Assembly: GCA_012521995.1 (NCBI GenBank)
Contig: JAAYLH010000060.1
Location: 1-64,000, forward strand
Source: Bacteroidales bacterium
GTDB lineage: Bacteria; Bacteroidota; Bacteroidia; Bacteroidales; UBA7960
Direction of reading: 5' to 3'
DNA: 64,000 nt
In this document: piece after piece, positions 1 through 9,357 of the stretch
How positions within the stretch are numbered: position 1 is the first letter of the stretch
How the letters are laid out: the number at the start of each line of letters is the position of its first letter
Program-made: the position numbers and the translations under genes
Notes under the pieces: generated by a model
What the model saw: only the letters and a program-made list of their open reading frames with translations
What the model was told of the DNA's origin: nothing
Databases searched by the model: none

Positions 1-294
1 CAGGTGTTGTATGATTTGGTCATTACCCGCGACCCCGAATACCAGCTGTCGACCAACACTGGTGCTGCGTTGATCGAAGAGATCATGACCCACCGCAGGA
101 TTGAACTCTGGGGTGAAGGATTCCGCTGGCTCGATCTGAAACGCCTCAACCTGCCGCTCGACCGTACCGGTTCGAATCATGATGCCTCTGTAGCCATTAA
201 GATGGAAGAACCTGCAGGCACCAACCTGTGGCAGTACCTGATCACTCGTGATGAAATCAATGCTAACGCCAACATGGTACAGAACGAATTGTAG
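1..294 (+). CDS. SusD/RagB family nutrient-binding outer-membrane lipoprotein, C-terminal fragment (5' end outside window)
   Basis: Open from the window edge; ELxxEExxHRRIELWGEGFRWLDLKR is typical of SusD C-terminal regions (compare NERRIELAMEGRRWPDIHR in the SusD at 3727). Confidence 0.85.
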   Translation, partial: QVLYDLVITRDPEYQLSTNTGAALIEEIMTHRRIELWGEGFRWLDLKRLNLPLDRTGSNHDASVAIKMEEPAGTNLWQYLITRDEINANANMVQNEL

Positions 295-317
295 TCTGTT
301 TCCTGATATCTGAATTA

Positions 318-354
318 AGTGGAGGGCGGTTTTTGACCGCCCTCCACTTTTTTT
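318..354 (+). terminator. Rho-independent terminator after the SusD fragment
   Basis: Perfect 13-bp stem AGTGGAGGGCGGT/ACCGCCCTCCACT (318-330/336-348), 5-nt loop, T7 tract. Confidence 0.9.
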
Positions 355-631
355 ATCAGCGCCCTAAATGGAAATCCATGCGCTTTTTTGTTGAATTAGT
401 GGCTTAATTAATTTTTTTTTAGAGAACTAAGCATCAGAGGCTCAGGGTTTAAACCCTATTTTTAAACATATGTATAGCATATAGGTATATAATAATAAAC
501 GAGAAAAACAAAAAAATTAACAAGAATTAACAAACTATAACAATTTTTAATAAATTAGTACTCCTCAAAATCGGTCAAAATCCTGAGGGGAATAAACCAA
601 CTCAATCAATTATTAACTAAAACAAAGAAAC

Positions 632-3600
632 ATGAAGCGAATTCTGGTTCTAACCGGACTTTTGCTGTTTATGGGCGCCAGCCTGTTTGGGCAAACGATC
701 CGTGTTACAGGTAGGGTTTCTGATGCTTCGGATGGGAGCACCCTTCCGGGTGTTTCCGTGGTTGTAAAAGGAACCACGCAAGGTACTGTTACAGACATTA
801 ACGGACAGTACGAAGTGCAGGTATCGCCGGAAGCGGTCCTGGTGTTTTCCTTTATTGGTATGCGCACGGTAGAGATACCAGTAGGAGGACGCAACCTGGT
901 GAACGTTGCCCTGGAGCGGGATGTCATCTCGGTAGAGGAGTTTGTGGTGGTGGGATATGGTGTTCAGCGCAAGCGCGAGGTCACCGGTTCCATTGCCCAG
1001 GTTAGGGGGGAAGAACTGACAAACCTGGCTACGCCGAGTTTTGACCAACAGCTTGCAGGCCGCGCTTCAGGGGTCCAGATTACCCAGCAATCGGGTGTTT
1101 TGGGTGAAGCTCCGAGGATACGTATCCGCGGGGTTGCCTCCATCAACTCGGGTACTTACCCACTAATCGTGGTTGATGGACAACCCATTCTGACCGGAGA
1201 CCTTGGAGGGGAAGCCAACACGAATTCACTGGCCGACATCAACCCTTCTGACATCGAGTCCATCGAAATTCTTAAGGACGGTTCGGCAACTGCTATTTAT
1301 GGTTCAAGAGCTGCCAACGGGGTGATCCTGATTACCACCAAGCGTGGGCAGGCCGGGAAATTCCAGTTGAACTACAACAACTATTTTGGTTTTGCCAATG
1401 CGGTAAAATTGTTTGATCTGACAACAGAAGCCGAGTGGTTACCCCTTATGGCTGAGATGTTTGGCGCTGCAGGGCTTACCAACCCGGCTGTTGCTTCTGG
1501 TTTGAATACCGACTGGCAGGAAGCTGTGCTGCGTCAGAATGCTTTCCAGCATGACCACAGCCTTTCGCTTTCGGGAGCTACTCCACAAACTTCTTATTAT
1601 TTCTCCCTGGGGTACACCGATCAGGAAGGGATTGCCAAGCCCAATACTTTGGACCGTTTTACAATCAGGGCCAATGTTGACCAAAAAGTAAGGAACTGGC
1701 TGACCGTGGGTACCAATGCCAACCTGGCCAGGACCAATTATTTTGGGATGCTTACAGGCGAGAACAACCTTTCGGGGAACATCTTCTCGGCCATTCGTCA
1801 GTTGCCGAACACCCCCGTATACAATCCGGATCACCCCACGGGCTACAACATTGATTTCGACAGTCCCCAGTTGGTAGGTAAATGGAATAACCTTCAGACC
1901 ATTGACGACAACCTGCCCAACATTATGTATGTGCTCGACAATAACATCTTTTCTTCAAAAGTGAACCGGGCCACCGCCAATGCCTATGGTATGGTGAACA
2001 TCCTTCCCTCGCTGATTTTCCAGACCAGGGTTGGGGCCGACCTGTCCATTGCCGAAGGTTTGCTTTATTATAACCCGATCCACGGCGATGGCGCTTCAGT
2101 AAACGGAAGGGTCCACAACAATATGACGAACTATTTGAGGTGGAACACAATCAACACCCTTACGTTTGTCGAGACCTTCGCCGACCTTCACAACCTGAAT
2201 GTTACCCTGGTTCACGAGGTGGGTAAGCAGCGTTATAACTACTTCGAGGGTTCAGGGACTAACCTCTCTGACACCTATTTCAGCCAGGGTCTGATTGGCG
2301 GTACCTATTCCACGCTTTCCTCCACGGGTAGCATGTCGGAAAATGGGATCATATCTTATGCGGGTCGTTTCAACTATAACTTTGACTCCAGGTACTTCCT
2401 GCAATTGTCAGCCCGTTATGATGGTCTATCGTCGCTTCCGGCCGCCAACAAATGGGGTTTCTTCCCCGGCGGTTCCATTGGCTGGACCATTTCGCGCGAA
2501 AGCTTTATGCAGGATGTTGAATGGCTGTCTGACCTTAAACTCAGGGCTTCTTACGCAGAGGTAGGTAACGCCAACATTGGCAACTATCCCTACCTTGGCC
2601 TGTACAGCGGTGTCAGGTATGCCGACTACACAGGAATTCTCTTCAGCCAGATGGGTAACGACCAGCTGAAGTGGGAAACCAGTAAGAAGCTGAACTTTGG
2701 GGTTGACCTTGCAGTTCTGGAGGGAAAATACTCTCTGACCTATGATTACTTCGTTGATGATGTAGATGGTTTGATTCTTGATAAACCCACGCCTCCGTCC
2801 TTTGGGGTTCCCCTCAACAGGGTAGCCACCAACATTGGCCGCCTGAGGAACTGGGGTCATGAATTTGGCGTTCAGGCAAACTTTATCCGCACCCGCGATT
2901 TGTCGTGGACGGTTGATTTCAACCTTTCCCTGGTTCAAAACGAGATTGTGGAATTGGTTGATGATCAGCCTATAACATATGTCTATACCATTGTTGATGT
3001 AGGCGAATCAATTCGTTCGGTTTATGGTTATGATTATGTAGGCGTAAACGCTGCCAATGGTAACCCCATTTACCGCAAGGCTGATGGCAGCTTGATCCAG
3101 GGTGACATCGATGCCCAGGCCTATAAGGTTTATAACCCTGCCAATCCTGGTGATATATCCCAGGCCGCCATTCTTGAAGGCAAGGACCGCATCGTATTCG
3201 GACCCTCGCTGCCCACCTATTATGGGGCTGTGAATTCTATGCTCAGGTTCAAGGACTTTGATTTTTCGGCCATGTTCCGTTTCTCGGGTGGCAACTATAT
3301 CATGAACCGTACCCGTGCAGAAATCGTAGCTAACTCGTTCACTAACTCAGGGAAGGAACTTCTTGGCAGGTGGCAGAGCCCGCAGGAGCCCGGTGATGGC
3401 TGGACGCCCAGGCTGTATTATGGACGCACAAACTTCATCAACCAGCAGAATGAAACTTCGGGTCGTTTTGTTGAAAAAGGTGATTTCCTCAAGTTGCAGA
3501 ACCTGATCCTGGGATATACCCTTCCCAGCCAATTGGTTGGACGCATTGGGGTTGACCGCCTCAGGATCTTCGTTTCCGCTACCGAACTGTTCATGATCAC

Positions 3601-3706
3601 CGATTATACGGGGATCGACCCGGAGATGGAACGTGGGGCAGGTTATGACTACAACGGAACTCCCCGTCAGCGGACATTTACCTTTGGTCTTAATCTGAGT
3701 TTGTAA
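632..3706 (+). CDS. SusC/RagA family TonB-linked outer membrane protein
   Basis: Signal peptide, carboxypeptidase-like N-terminal domain (GRVSDASDGSTLPGVSVVVKGTTQGTVTDINGQY), plug domain (IRGVASINSGTYPLIVVDGQPI, EILKDGSATAIYGSRAANGVILITTK), C-terminal beta-barrel ending in F. Confidence 0.96.
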   Translation: MKRILVLTGLLLFMGASLFGQTIRVTGRVSDASDGSTLPGVSVVVKGTTQGTVTDINGQYEVQVSPEAVLVFSFIGMRTVEIPVGGRNLVNVALERDVISVEEFVVVGYGVQRKREVTGSIAQVRGEELTNLATPSFDQQLAGRASGVQITQQSGVLGEAPRIRIRGVASINSGTYPLIVVDGQPILTGDLGGEANTNSLADINPSDIESIEILKDGSATAIYGSRAANGVILITTKRGQAGKFQLNYNNYFGFANAVKLFDLTTEAEWLPLMAEMFGAAGLTNPAVASGLNTDWQEAVLRQNAFQHDHSLSLSGATPQTSYYFSLGYTDQEGIAKPNTLDRFTIRANVDQKVRNWLTVGTNANLARTNYFGMLTGENNLSGNIFSAIRQLPNTPVYNPDHPTGYNIDFDSPQLVGKWNNLQTIDDNLPNIMYVLDNNIFSSKVNRATANAYGMVNILPSLIFQTRVGADLSIAEGLLYYNPIHGDGASVNGRVHNNMTNYLRWNTINTLTFVETFADLHNLNVTLVHEVGKQRYNYFEGSGTNLSDTYFSQGLIGGTYSTLSSTGSMSENGIISYAGRFNYNFDSRYFLQLSARYDGLSSLPAANKWGFFPGGSIGWTISRESFMQDVEWLSDLKLRASYAEVGNANIGNYPYLGLYSGVRYADYTGILFSQMGNDQLKWETSKKLNFGVDLAVLEGKYSLTYDYFVDDVDGLILDKPTPPSFGVPLNRVATNIGRLRNWGHEFGVQANFIRTRDLSWTVDFNLSLVQNEIVELVDDQPITYVYTIVDVGESIRSVYGYDYVGVNAANGNPIYRKADGSLIQGDIDAQAYKVYNPANPGDISQAAILEGKDRIVFGPSLPTYYGAVNSMLRFKDFDFSAMFRFSGGNYIMNRTRAEIVANSFTNSGKELLGRWQSPQEPGDGWTPRLYYGRTNFINQQNETSGRFVEKGDFLKLQNLILGYTLPSQLVGRIGVDRLRIFVSATELFMITDYTGIDPEMERGAGYDYNGTPRQRTFTFGLNLSL

Positions 3707-3726
3707 CCTAAAAAAAGAAGTAAATT

Positions 3727-5343
3727 ATGAAGAAACTACATAAAATTCAGCAAGTGACCGGCAAGCTGTTTATGCTTGGGGTTTTTGCGGTGGGTTTATG
3801 TTTTACTTCCTGCTCAGAGGAAGACATCATAGATCTGCAACCCTTCAACCAGATTTCTGAGACGGTGGCCTTCTCCACCCCTGAGAAAGTGGAACTCTCC
3901 GTGATCGGTATGTATCGTGCTGCCCAGCTGGGTTACTACGAGAACCCTCCCGGATCAGGATTGTTTGGCTATCGCGGTTATCCCTTTGGCGCTGCTTTTG
4001 TGCAACAGGGTGACAACCGTGGTGAGGACGTCATCAACATTTTTGCGTTCTATGCCATTACCTATCAAACCACCTACAACCCCACCACATTGAACAATGT
4101 GTATTACTGGCTTGACACGTATCGCCTGATCAATACCATCAACATTGTTTTGGAAGGGGTTCAAATTGCTGCTGACAATAGCGTCATCAGCCAGGAAAAA
4201 GCCAATGAGTATAAGGGCGAGGCCCTTCTGTTGCGTGCCGCAGCATATAATGAGTTGCTGTTCCACTTTGCCCGCCCTTACAAGCATACTGCCGATGGTT
4301 CACACCTTGGGGTGCCTTATCACAAGCGTTCGTTTACTACCCAGGAAGCTATTGATGAAGGCTTTGCTACGGGCCGTCATACCGTTGCCGAATGCTATGC
4401 CTGGATACTGGAAGACCTGGAGCTTGCTGAGCAATACCTGCCCCTGAAGTCACAGCGTACGGGTAACTTCAAGGTTTCTAGAGGTACCAAAGGCGCTGCC
4501 GCCGCTTATAAGGCCAGGGTACACCAGCACATGTGGAATATGCCCGGGGTCATTACCGAAGCTTCCAAGTTCTTTGGCAGCGGAATCTATGCCGGTCATT
4601 ATGCTCTGGGTGCTGAGCCCTGGACCGTGTTTGCCAACAACTATGGCAGCGACGAATACCTCTTCGGGATGGAAAGCTCGGCAACCAACTATCCGAGTGT
4701 GAACGGTGCCCTTGCCTCCCAGTACAAGCGCCGCTTCCTGGTTGCCCACAGCCCCATCAACTGGAGGAATCCCTTCTGGCTGGCAGATGATAAGCGCCGC
4801 GACCCTGTGCAAATGGTTTTCACCAACAGTGGGAACATTTTTACCAATAAGTACAGGGATGATGTAGGCTATACCGACCTTTCACCCATGATGCGGTTTG
4901 CCGAAGTGGTGCTTAACCTTGCGGAGGCCTATGCCCGCCAGGGAGACGTAACCAATGGCCTGACCTACCTGAATATGGTCAGGAACCGTGCCCTTGCCGA
5001 TCCTGAAACCCAGGCCTACACGGCAAGCAGCTTTGCCGACAACATCGAATTGCTCGAGGCCATCTTAAATGAAAGGAGAATTGAGCTGGCAATGGAAGGC
5101 CGCCGCTGGCCCGATATCCACAGGCTGCAGGCTTGCCCGCATTTCCCCATTAACGGGATTCCCGGCAAGCTGGCCAATGGTTATACCGATCCGGCCAACT
5201 ATGACCTTTCTTTAGGACCTTACACAGGCCCCTATCCGTTGGCCCCGATTCCTTACACCGACCACAGGTTTGTATGGCCGATTCCACAACTTGAGATCAA
5301 CTCGAATCCCACCCTGGCTGCCCAGCAGAACCCCGGTTGGTAA
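3727..5343 (+). CDS. SusD/RagB family nutrient-binding outer membrane lipoprotein
   Basis: Lipobox CFTSCSEED; immediately downstream of SusC; C-terminal NERRIELAMEGRRWPDIHR and WPIPQLEINSNPTLAAQQNPGW. Confidence 0.95.
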   Translation: MKKLHKIQQVTGKLFMLGVFAVGLCFTSCSEEDIIDLQPFNQISETVAFSTPEKVELSVIGMYRAAQLGYYENPPGSGLFGYRGYPFGAAFVQQGDNRGEDVINIFAFYAITYQTTYNPTTLNNVYYWLDTYRLINTINIVLEGVQIAADNSVISQEKANEYKGEALLLRAAAYNELLFHFARPYKHTADGSHLGVPYHKRSFTTQEAIDEGFATGRHTVAECYAWILEDLELAEQYLPLKSQRTGNFKVSRGTKGAAAAYKARVHQHMWNMPGVITEASKFFGSGIYAGHYALGAEPWTVFANNYGSDEYLFGMESSATNYPSVNGALASQYKRRFLVAHSPINWRNPFWLADDKRRDPVQMVFTNSGNIFTNKYRDDVGYTDLSPMMRFAEVVLNLAEAYARQGDVTNGLTYLNMVRNRALADPETQAYTASSFADNIELLEAILNERRIELAMEGRRWPDIHRLQACPHFPINGIPGKLANGYTDPANYDLSLGPYTGPYPLAPIPYTDHRFVWPIPQLEINSNPTLAAQQNPGW

Positions 5344-5365
5344 TATGAACTGATCCTGGATATAC

Positions 5366-5403
5366 AAGAAGCCGCCTCACAACCCTGAGGCGGCTTCTTT
5401 TTT
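5366..5403 (+). terminator. Rho-independent terminator of the SusCD operon
   Basis: 14-bp perfect stem AAGAAGCCGCCTCA/TGAGGCGGCTTCTT (5366-5379/5386-5399) followed by T-run. Confidence 0.9.
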
Positions 5404-5460
5404 ACCCGGGAAGGAATACGGAACAGGACTTTTTCAGGTTTGGTAAAACGCTTTTTTTTT

Positions 5461-5546
5461 ACCGTTTTTCAACCGTATCATGACCGTAAAAATACGGTCA
5501 TGATACGGTCATGATACGGTCGAGATACGGTCGAAATACGGTCGAA
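5461..5546. repeat. 11-bp-periodic TACGGT-N5 array: about 3 inverted and 5 direct copies, with a 16-bp perfect hairpin
   Basis: Direct copies ATACGGTCATG x2, ATACGGTCGAG, ATACGGTCGAA x2 at 5492-5546; inverted ACCGT at 5461, 5472, 5483; stem CCGTATCATGACCGTA (5473-5488) with TACGGTCATGATACGG (5493-5508), AAAA loop. Confidence 0.95.
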
Positions 5547-5793
5547 CTTCCTGTATGTTTCAGTTCGGGGGAATCCCGGGTTTTCTCTTTTTTTGAAAAA
5601 AGGCCTTGTGAAGGGCAAGGGCGTTCCGGATGGGGTAACTTAACCCCGTTTTTTGCATTCTTCCCTTTCAGGAGGAAAACAGAGTGCTGCCTATTGCCGG
5701 TGCGGTGATTCCTGTTTTTCTTGCTCTTTTTTTTGTACATTTATTACGTTTTTGGAAATCCTGCTCTTTCATTTTTTAATTAAATACCTATCC

Positions 5794-8175
5794 ATGAAAC
5801 AAGTCAGGTTCATTTGTGCTGTTTTGTTAATGTTCCAAGTTTTCCCGGGCATCCCAGCCATTCTAATGGGGCAACAGCCCACCGCAACGAATTTTCAGCA
5901 GCAGCTTGAGCGTTACCGGGCGGCAATACATCCCCAGAAGCTATTTGTTCATTTTGACAAGGAGGCCTATGCTGCAGGGGAGACTATATGGCTGAAGGGC
6001 TACCTGGTGGAGGCCGCCGACCATGCCCTCCTGAGGGATTCGGCCAATGTTTATCTTGAGTTGTGGGATACTCGCGGGGAAAAGATCACCGAACTGATCT
6101 TCCGGCCCCGTGAAGGTGCTTTTTATGGGCAAATACCGATAGGGAGTGATTTCGCTGATGGCAATTATGCGATCAGGGCCTTTACTGACCGGATGCTTAA
6201 CAGGGATGAATCCTACTGGTTTCACAAAAACATCTATATCAGCAACTCGTCCTTTGCCAACCGGCTTGATAATGAAACCCGAAAATTCAACCGCGACTTC
6301 AACGAGTCAATACAGGGTTTCAGAGATGCCACCCGGGTTGATTTTTTTGCTGAAGGAGGAAGCTTGGTAGAAGGGCTTGAGAGCCGTTTGGTGGTCAGGG
6401 TTGCCGATGGACTGGGAAAAGGAAAAAGCGTCAAGGGGCAAATCAGCGAACAGAACGGGGGTGTTGTCACGGAGTTTGAGACCGGGCTTGATGGGCTTGG
6501 GCTGGTTGTATTCAGGCCGGAACCGGGGAAGAGCTACGTGGCGGGTGTTACCGGTGCCAGGAGGGGTTTGTCTGTGGTTCCACTGCCTCCTGTCAAAAAG
6601 GAAGGCTTTGTACTGAAGGCAGATATCCTTGAAGATGAACTGGAAGTTCAAATTTCCGGAAACATGGAAATGACAGGGCATTCGCTGCTTGTTCAATCCG
6701 GTGGAGAAATATTGTTCATTAAAGATGGTTTGCCCAATGAAAAGAACCGGACCTTCAGGTTCTCACTGGAATATTTTCCTACAGGGATAAGCCAGGTTGT
6801 GCTGTTTTCGCCCGGAGGGGTTCCCCTTGCGGAAAGGCTTGTATTTGTCAATCACGACGACCAGATCTATTTGGATATGAATGCCAGGGTTTTGCGTTCG
6901 GAAGGGGATGCCGTCTTGCGCATTGAGGTTCTGGCCAGCGACCAGGAAGGGCAAGCTGTTCAGGGCAATTTCTCCGTTGCGGTGCAGTATGGGCAAGTAG
7001 GTGAAAGGACTTCTTACGATAATATTTTCAGTAACCTGCTCCTGGGGTCTGATGTGGAAAGGTTTCTTGACCTCCCGGGGCAGTATTTCGATTACAGCCG
7101 GGATAATCCTGAGGCTTTGCTCGATTTGTTGTTAATGACCCAGACCTGGGGGCGCTTCTCGTGGTCTGAGGTGATGGACTCAATGATTCCGGATGGCCCT
7201 TTTCTGCCCGAATATGGAGTGGATGTGGGAGGGGCTCTGGTAGCACCTCAGGGGCAAGTGGGGATAGGCAATGCAGAGGTCAGGTTGCGGGTGGTTGAAG
7301 AACCCTCACAAGCTTACCAAACGAAAACCGATGCAGAGGGAAGATTCTTGTTCAGGGGGCTTCAATTGTTTGACACCACTATGGTGGAGGTCATCCCACC
7401 CATGATTGCCGGCCGGCAGGTCCCCGAAGTGGAGCTCGACCAAACAGGCAGGCTTGATCAGGGTATTCCTCCCCTGGTATTCACACCCAAGGCCAATACG
7501 CCTCTTCAGCAGATTACCGAAAGGGGAAAAGATTGGAGGCGTCCAAGGACAGGCCGCAGCGGAACGCCTCCCGAAAGGGGAGGTCAGCTGTACGGAACAC
7601 CAGATCAGACCATATATATTGACAGCAATGAGCCCTATACCAACATCCTCGACGTATTGAGGGATAAGGCCATTGGCTTGAGTATCTCGCCTTCGGGGTT
7701 CATTACAATCAGGGGTATTACCAGCATCAATTATCAGAATCCTCCCTTGTTCATTGTGGATGGGGTAGAAAGCGAGGGAGCCTTTAGCAGTCTGCATCCC
7801 AGGGATGTAGAACGTATAGAGATTTTCAGGGGTGCCAGCACGGCAGCCTTTGGGGCCCGGGGTGCGGCAGGGGCTTTGGTAGCCTATTCCAAGCGCCGGG
7901 ATTTCCAGGCAGAACTGCTGTTGTCGAGCATGTTCCTGGTCAATGGATTCCATGTCGCGGAATCCTTCAGGCCCGAAACGGAGCCCCTGTCAGGCTTTGA
8001 CTCCATGAATAAGGTGAAGACGGCCTTTTGGGAGCCATTGCTGAAGTCAGGGGAAGACGGGACAGCCACCTTTCAGTTCCGGCCCATTCCCGGGCTCAGC
8101 CAGTACCGCATTGTAATCCAGGGAGTAGGGGAGAACGGAAAGGTGGGTTACGCTGAGTTTATCCTTGGAAACTGA
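5794..8175 (+). CDS. Large secreted protein with MG2-like N-terminus and an isolated TonB-receptor plug domain (no beta-barrel)
   Basis: ATG at 5794 gives a signal peptide (MKQVRFICAVLLMFQVFPGIPAILMG); KLFVHFDKEAYAAGETIWLKGYLV is MG2-like; plug motifs SISPSGFITIRGITSINYQNPPLFIVDGVE and DVERIEIFRGASTAAFGARGAAGALVAYSK; only about 100 aa follow the plug. Confidence 0.8.
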   Translation: MKQVRFICAVLLMFQVFPGIPAILMGQQPTATNFQQQLERYRAAIHPQKLFVHFDKEAYAAGETIWLKGYLVEAADHALLRDSANVYLELWDTRGEKITELIFRPREGAFYGQIPIGSDFADGNYAIRAFTDRMLNRDESYWFHKNIYISNSSFANRLDNETRKFNRDFNESIQGFRDATRVDFFAEGGSLVEGLESRLVVRVADGLGKGKSVKGQISEQNGGVVTEFETGLDGLGLVVFRPEPGKSYVAGVTGARRGLSVVPLPPVKKEGFVLKADILEDELEVQISGNMEMTGHSLLVQSGGEILFIKDGLPNEKNRTFRFSLEYFPTGISQVVLFSPGGVPLAERLVFVNHDDQIYLDMNARVLRSEGDAVLRIEVLASDQEGQAVQGNFSVAVQYGQVGERTSYDNIFSNLLLGSDVERFLDLPGQYFDYSRDNPEALLDLLLMTQTWGRFSWSEVMDSMIPDGPFLPEYGVDVGGALVAPQGQVGIGNAEVRLRVVEEPSQAYQTKTDAEGRFLFRGLQLFDTTMVEVIPPMIAGRQVPEVELDQTGRLDQGIPPLVFTPKANTPLQQITERGKDWRRPRTGRSGTPPERGGQLYGTPDQTIYIDSNEPYTNILDVLRDKAIGLSISPSGFITIRGITSINYQNPPLFIVDGVESEGAFSSLHPRDVERIEIFRGASTAAFGARGAAGALVAYSKRRDFQAELLLSSMFLVNGFHVAESFRPETEPLSGFDSMNKVKTAFWEPLLKSGEDGTATFQFRPIPGLSQYRIVIQGVGENGKVGYAEFILGN

Positions 8176-8222
8176 TTGGCTTGCCGATAATATGTATCTT
8201 TGAGGAAATTTTTGGGAGACAT

Positions 8223-9338
8223 ATGGAAAACCAAACCGATAAGCAGGCCTCCATCCGTATTGGGATTACCCATGGGGATGTAAATGGCATAGGATACGAG
8301 GTGATTATGAAGACCCTTGCCGATGTAAGGGTGCTTGAATTCTTCACGCCTGTGGTCTATGGTTCTTCAAAGGTAGCTTCCTACCACCGCAAGGCCCTGG
8401 ATCTGCATGATTTTAACTTCAATATTGTGAAATCGGCCGAATATGCCCAGGAGGGTAAGGCCAATTTGATGAATATTTATCAGCAGGAGATCAAGATCGA
8501 CCTGGGGCAATGCACCGAAATTGCAGGAGAAGTTGCGTTTCTTGCCCTTGAGGCAGCCACCGAAGACCTGAAGAAAGGCCACATCGATGCGCTGGTGACT
8601 GCCCCCATCAACAAGCAGAACATACAGAGCGAGGCCTTTCAGTTTCCGGGGCATACCGAATACCTTTCGGAGAAATTCGGGGTTAGGGAAAGCCTGATGC
8701 TGATGGTGAGCCATCACATGCGTATTGGCGTTATCACGGGTCATGTGCCTCTGTCGAAGGTACCAGCAATGGTTTCCAAAGAGTTGATTTTGAAGAAAAC
8801 GCGCTTGATGCATCAGTCGCTGCTGCGTGATTTTGGCATCCGCAAGCCCCGCATTGCGGTCCTGGGGCTTAACCCCCACTCCGGAGACCAGGGTGTGATT
8901 GGTACGGAAGAGCAGGAGGTGATTATCCCTGCCATACAGCAAGCCTTTGATGAAGGCATGCTGGTGTTTGGGCCTTACCCCGCTGATGGCTTTTTTGGGT
9001 CGGCTTCTTTCCGCCAGTTTGACGGGATATTGGCCATGTACCACGACCAGGGACTGATCCCCTTTAAAGCCCTTTCTTTTAAAAGCGGGGTGAACTTCAC
9101 AGCGGGTCTGCCCTATGTGCGGACCAGCCCTGCCCACGGTACCGCCTATGATATTGCCGGGAAAAATGATGCTTCACCCGATGCATTTCGCGAGGCCGTA
9201 TATCTTGCCATTGATGTGGTGAGAAACCGCCGCATGTATGAAGAGATCACTGCAAATCCCTTGTCAGCCTCTTCACTGGATGCAGATACTGACAGCGACC
9301 GCAATGCATTAAAAGAATTGCCAGAGACAGGCGATTAA
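8223..9338 (+). CDS. pdxA: 4-hydroxythreonine-4-phosphate dehydrogenase
   Basis: IGITHGDVNGIGYEVIMKTL start, PINKQNIQSEAFQFPGHTEYL, GLNPHSGDQGVIGTEE, AMYHDQGLIPFKALSF, VRTSPAHGTAYDIAGK. Start at 8223 preferred over the 8181 ORF start. Confidence 0.95.
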   Translation: MENQTDKQASIRIGITHGDVNGIGYEVIMKTLADVRVLEFFTPVVYGSSKVASYHRKALDLHDFNFNIVKSAEYAQEGKANLMNIYQQEIKIDLGQCTEIAGEVAFLALEAATEDLKKGHIDALVTAPINKQNIQSEAFQFPGHTEYLSEKFGVRESLMLMVSHHMRIGVITGHVPLSKVPAMVSKELILKKTRLMHQSLLRDFGIRKPRIAVLGLNPHSGDQGVIGTEEQEVIIPAIQQAFDEGMLVFGPYPADGFFGSASFRQFDGILAMYHDQGLIPFKALSFKSGVNFTAGLPYVRTSPAHGTAYDIAGKNDASPDAFREAVYLAIDVVRNRRMYEEITANPLSASSLDADTDSDRNALKELPETGD

Positions 9339-9357
9339 CTAATATTTTGCCCTGCCC

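Noticed and set aside
5473-5508. TACGGT hairpin interpreted as an ordinary intrinsic terminator
   Set aside because: No T-tract follows the stem, the operon already has a strong terminator at 5366-5403, and the stem is part of a longer phased array.
5461-5546. TACGGT arrays interpreted as CRISPR
   Set aside because: Units are 11 bp with 5-nt drifting spacers and no cas genes; far too short for CRISPR repeats and spacers.
8367-9137. 256-aa minus-strand ORF opposite pdxA
   Set aside because: Antisense artefact; the sense strand encodes PdxA motifs throughout.
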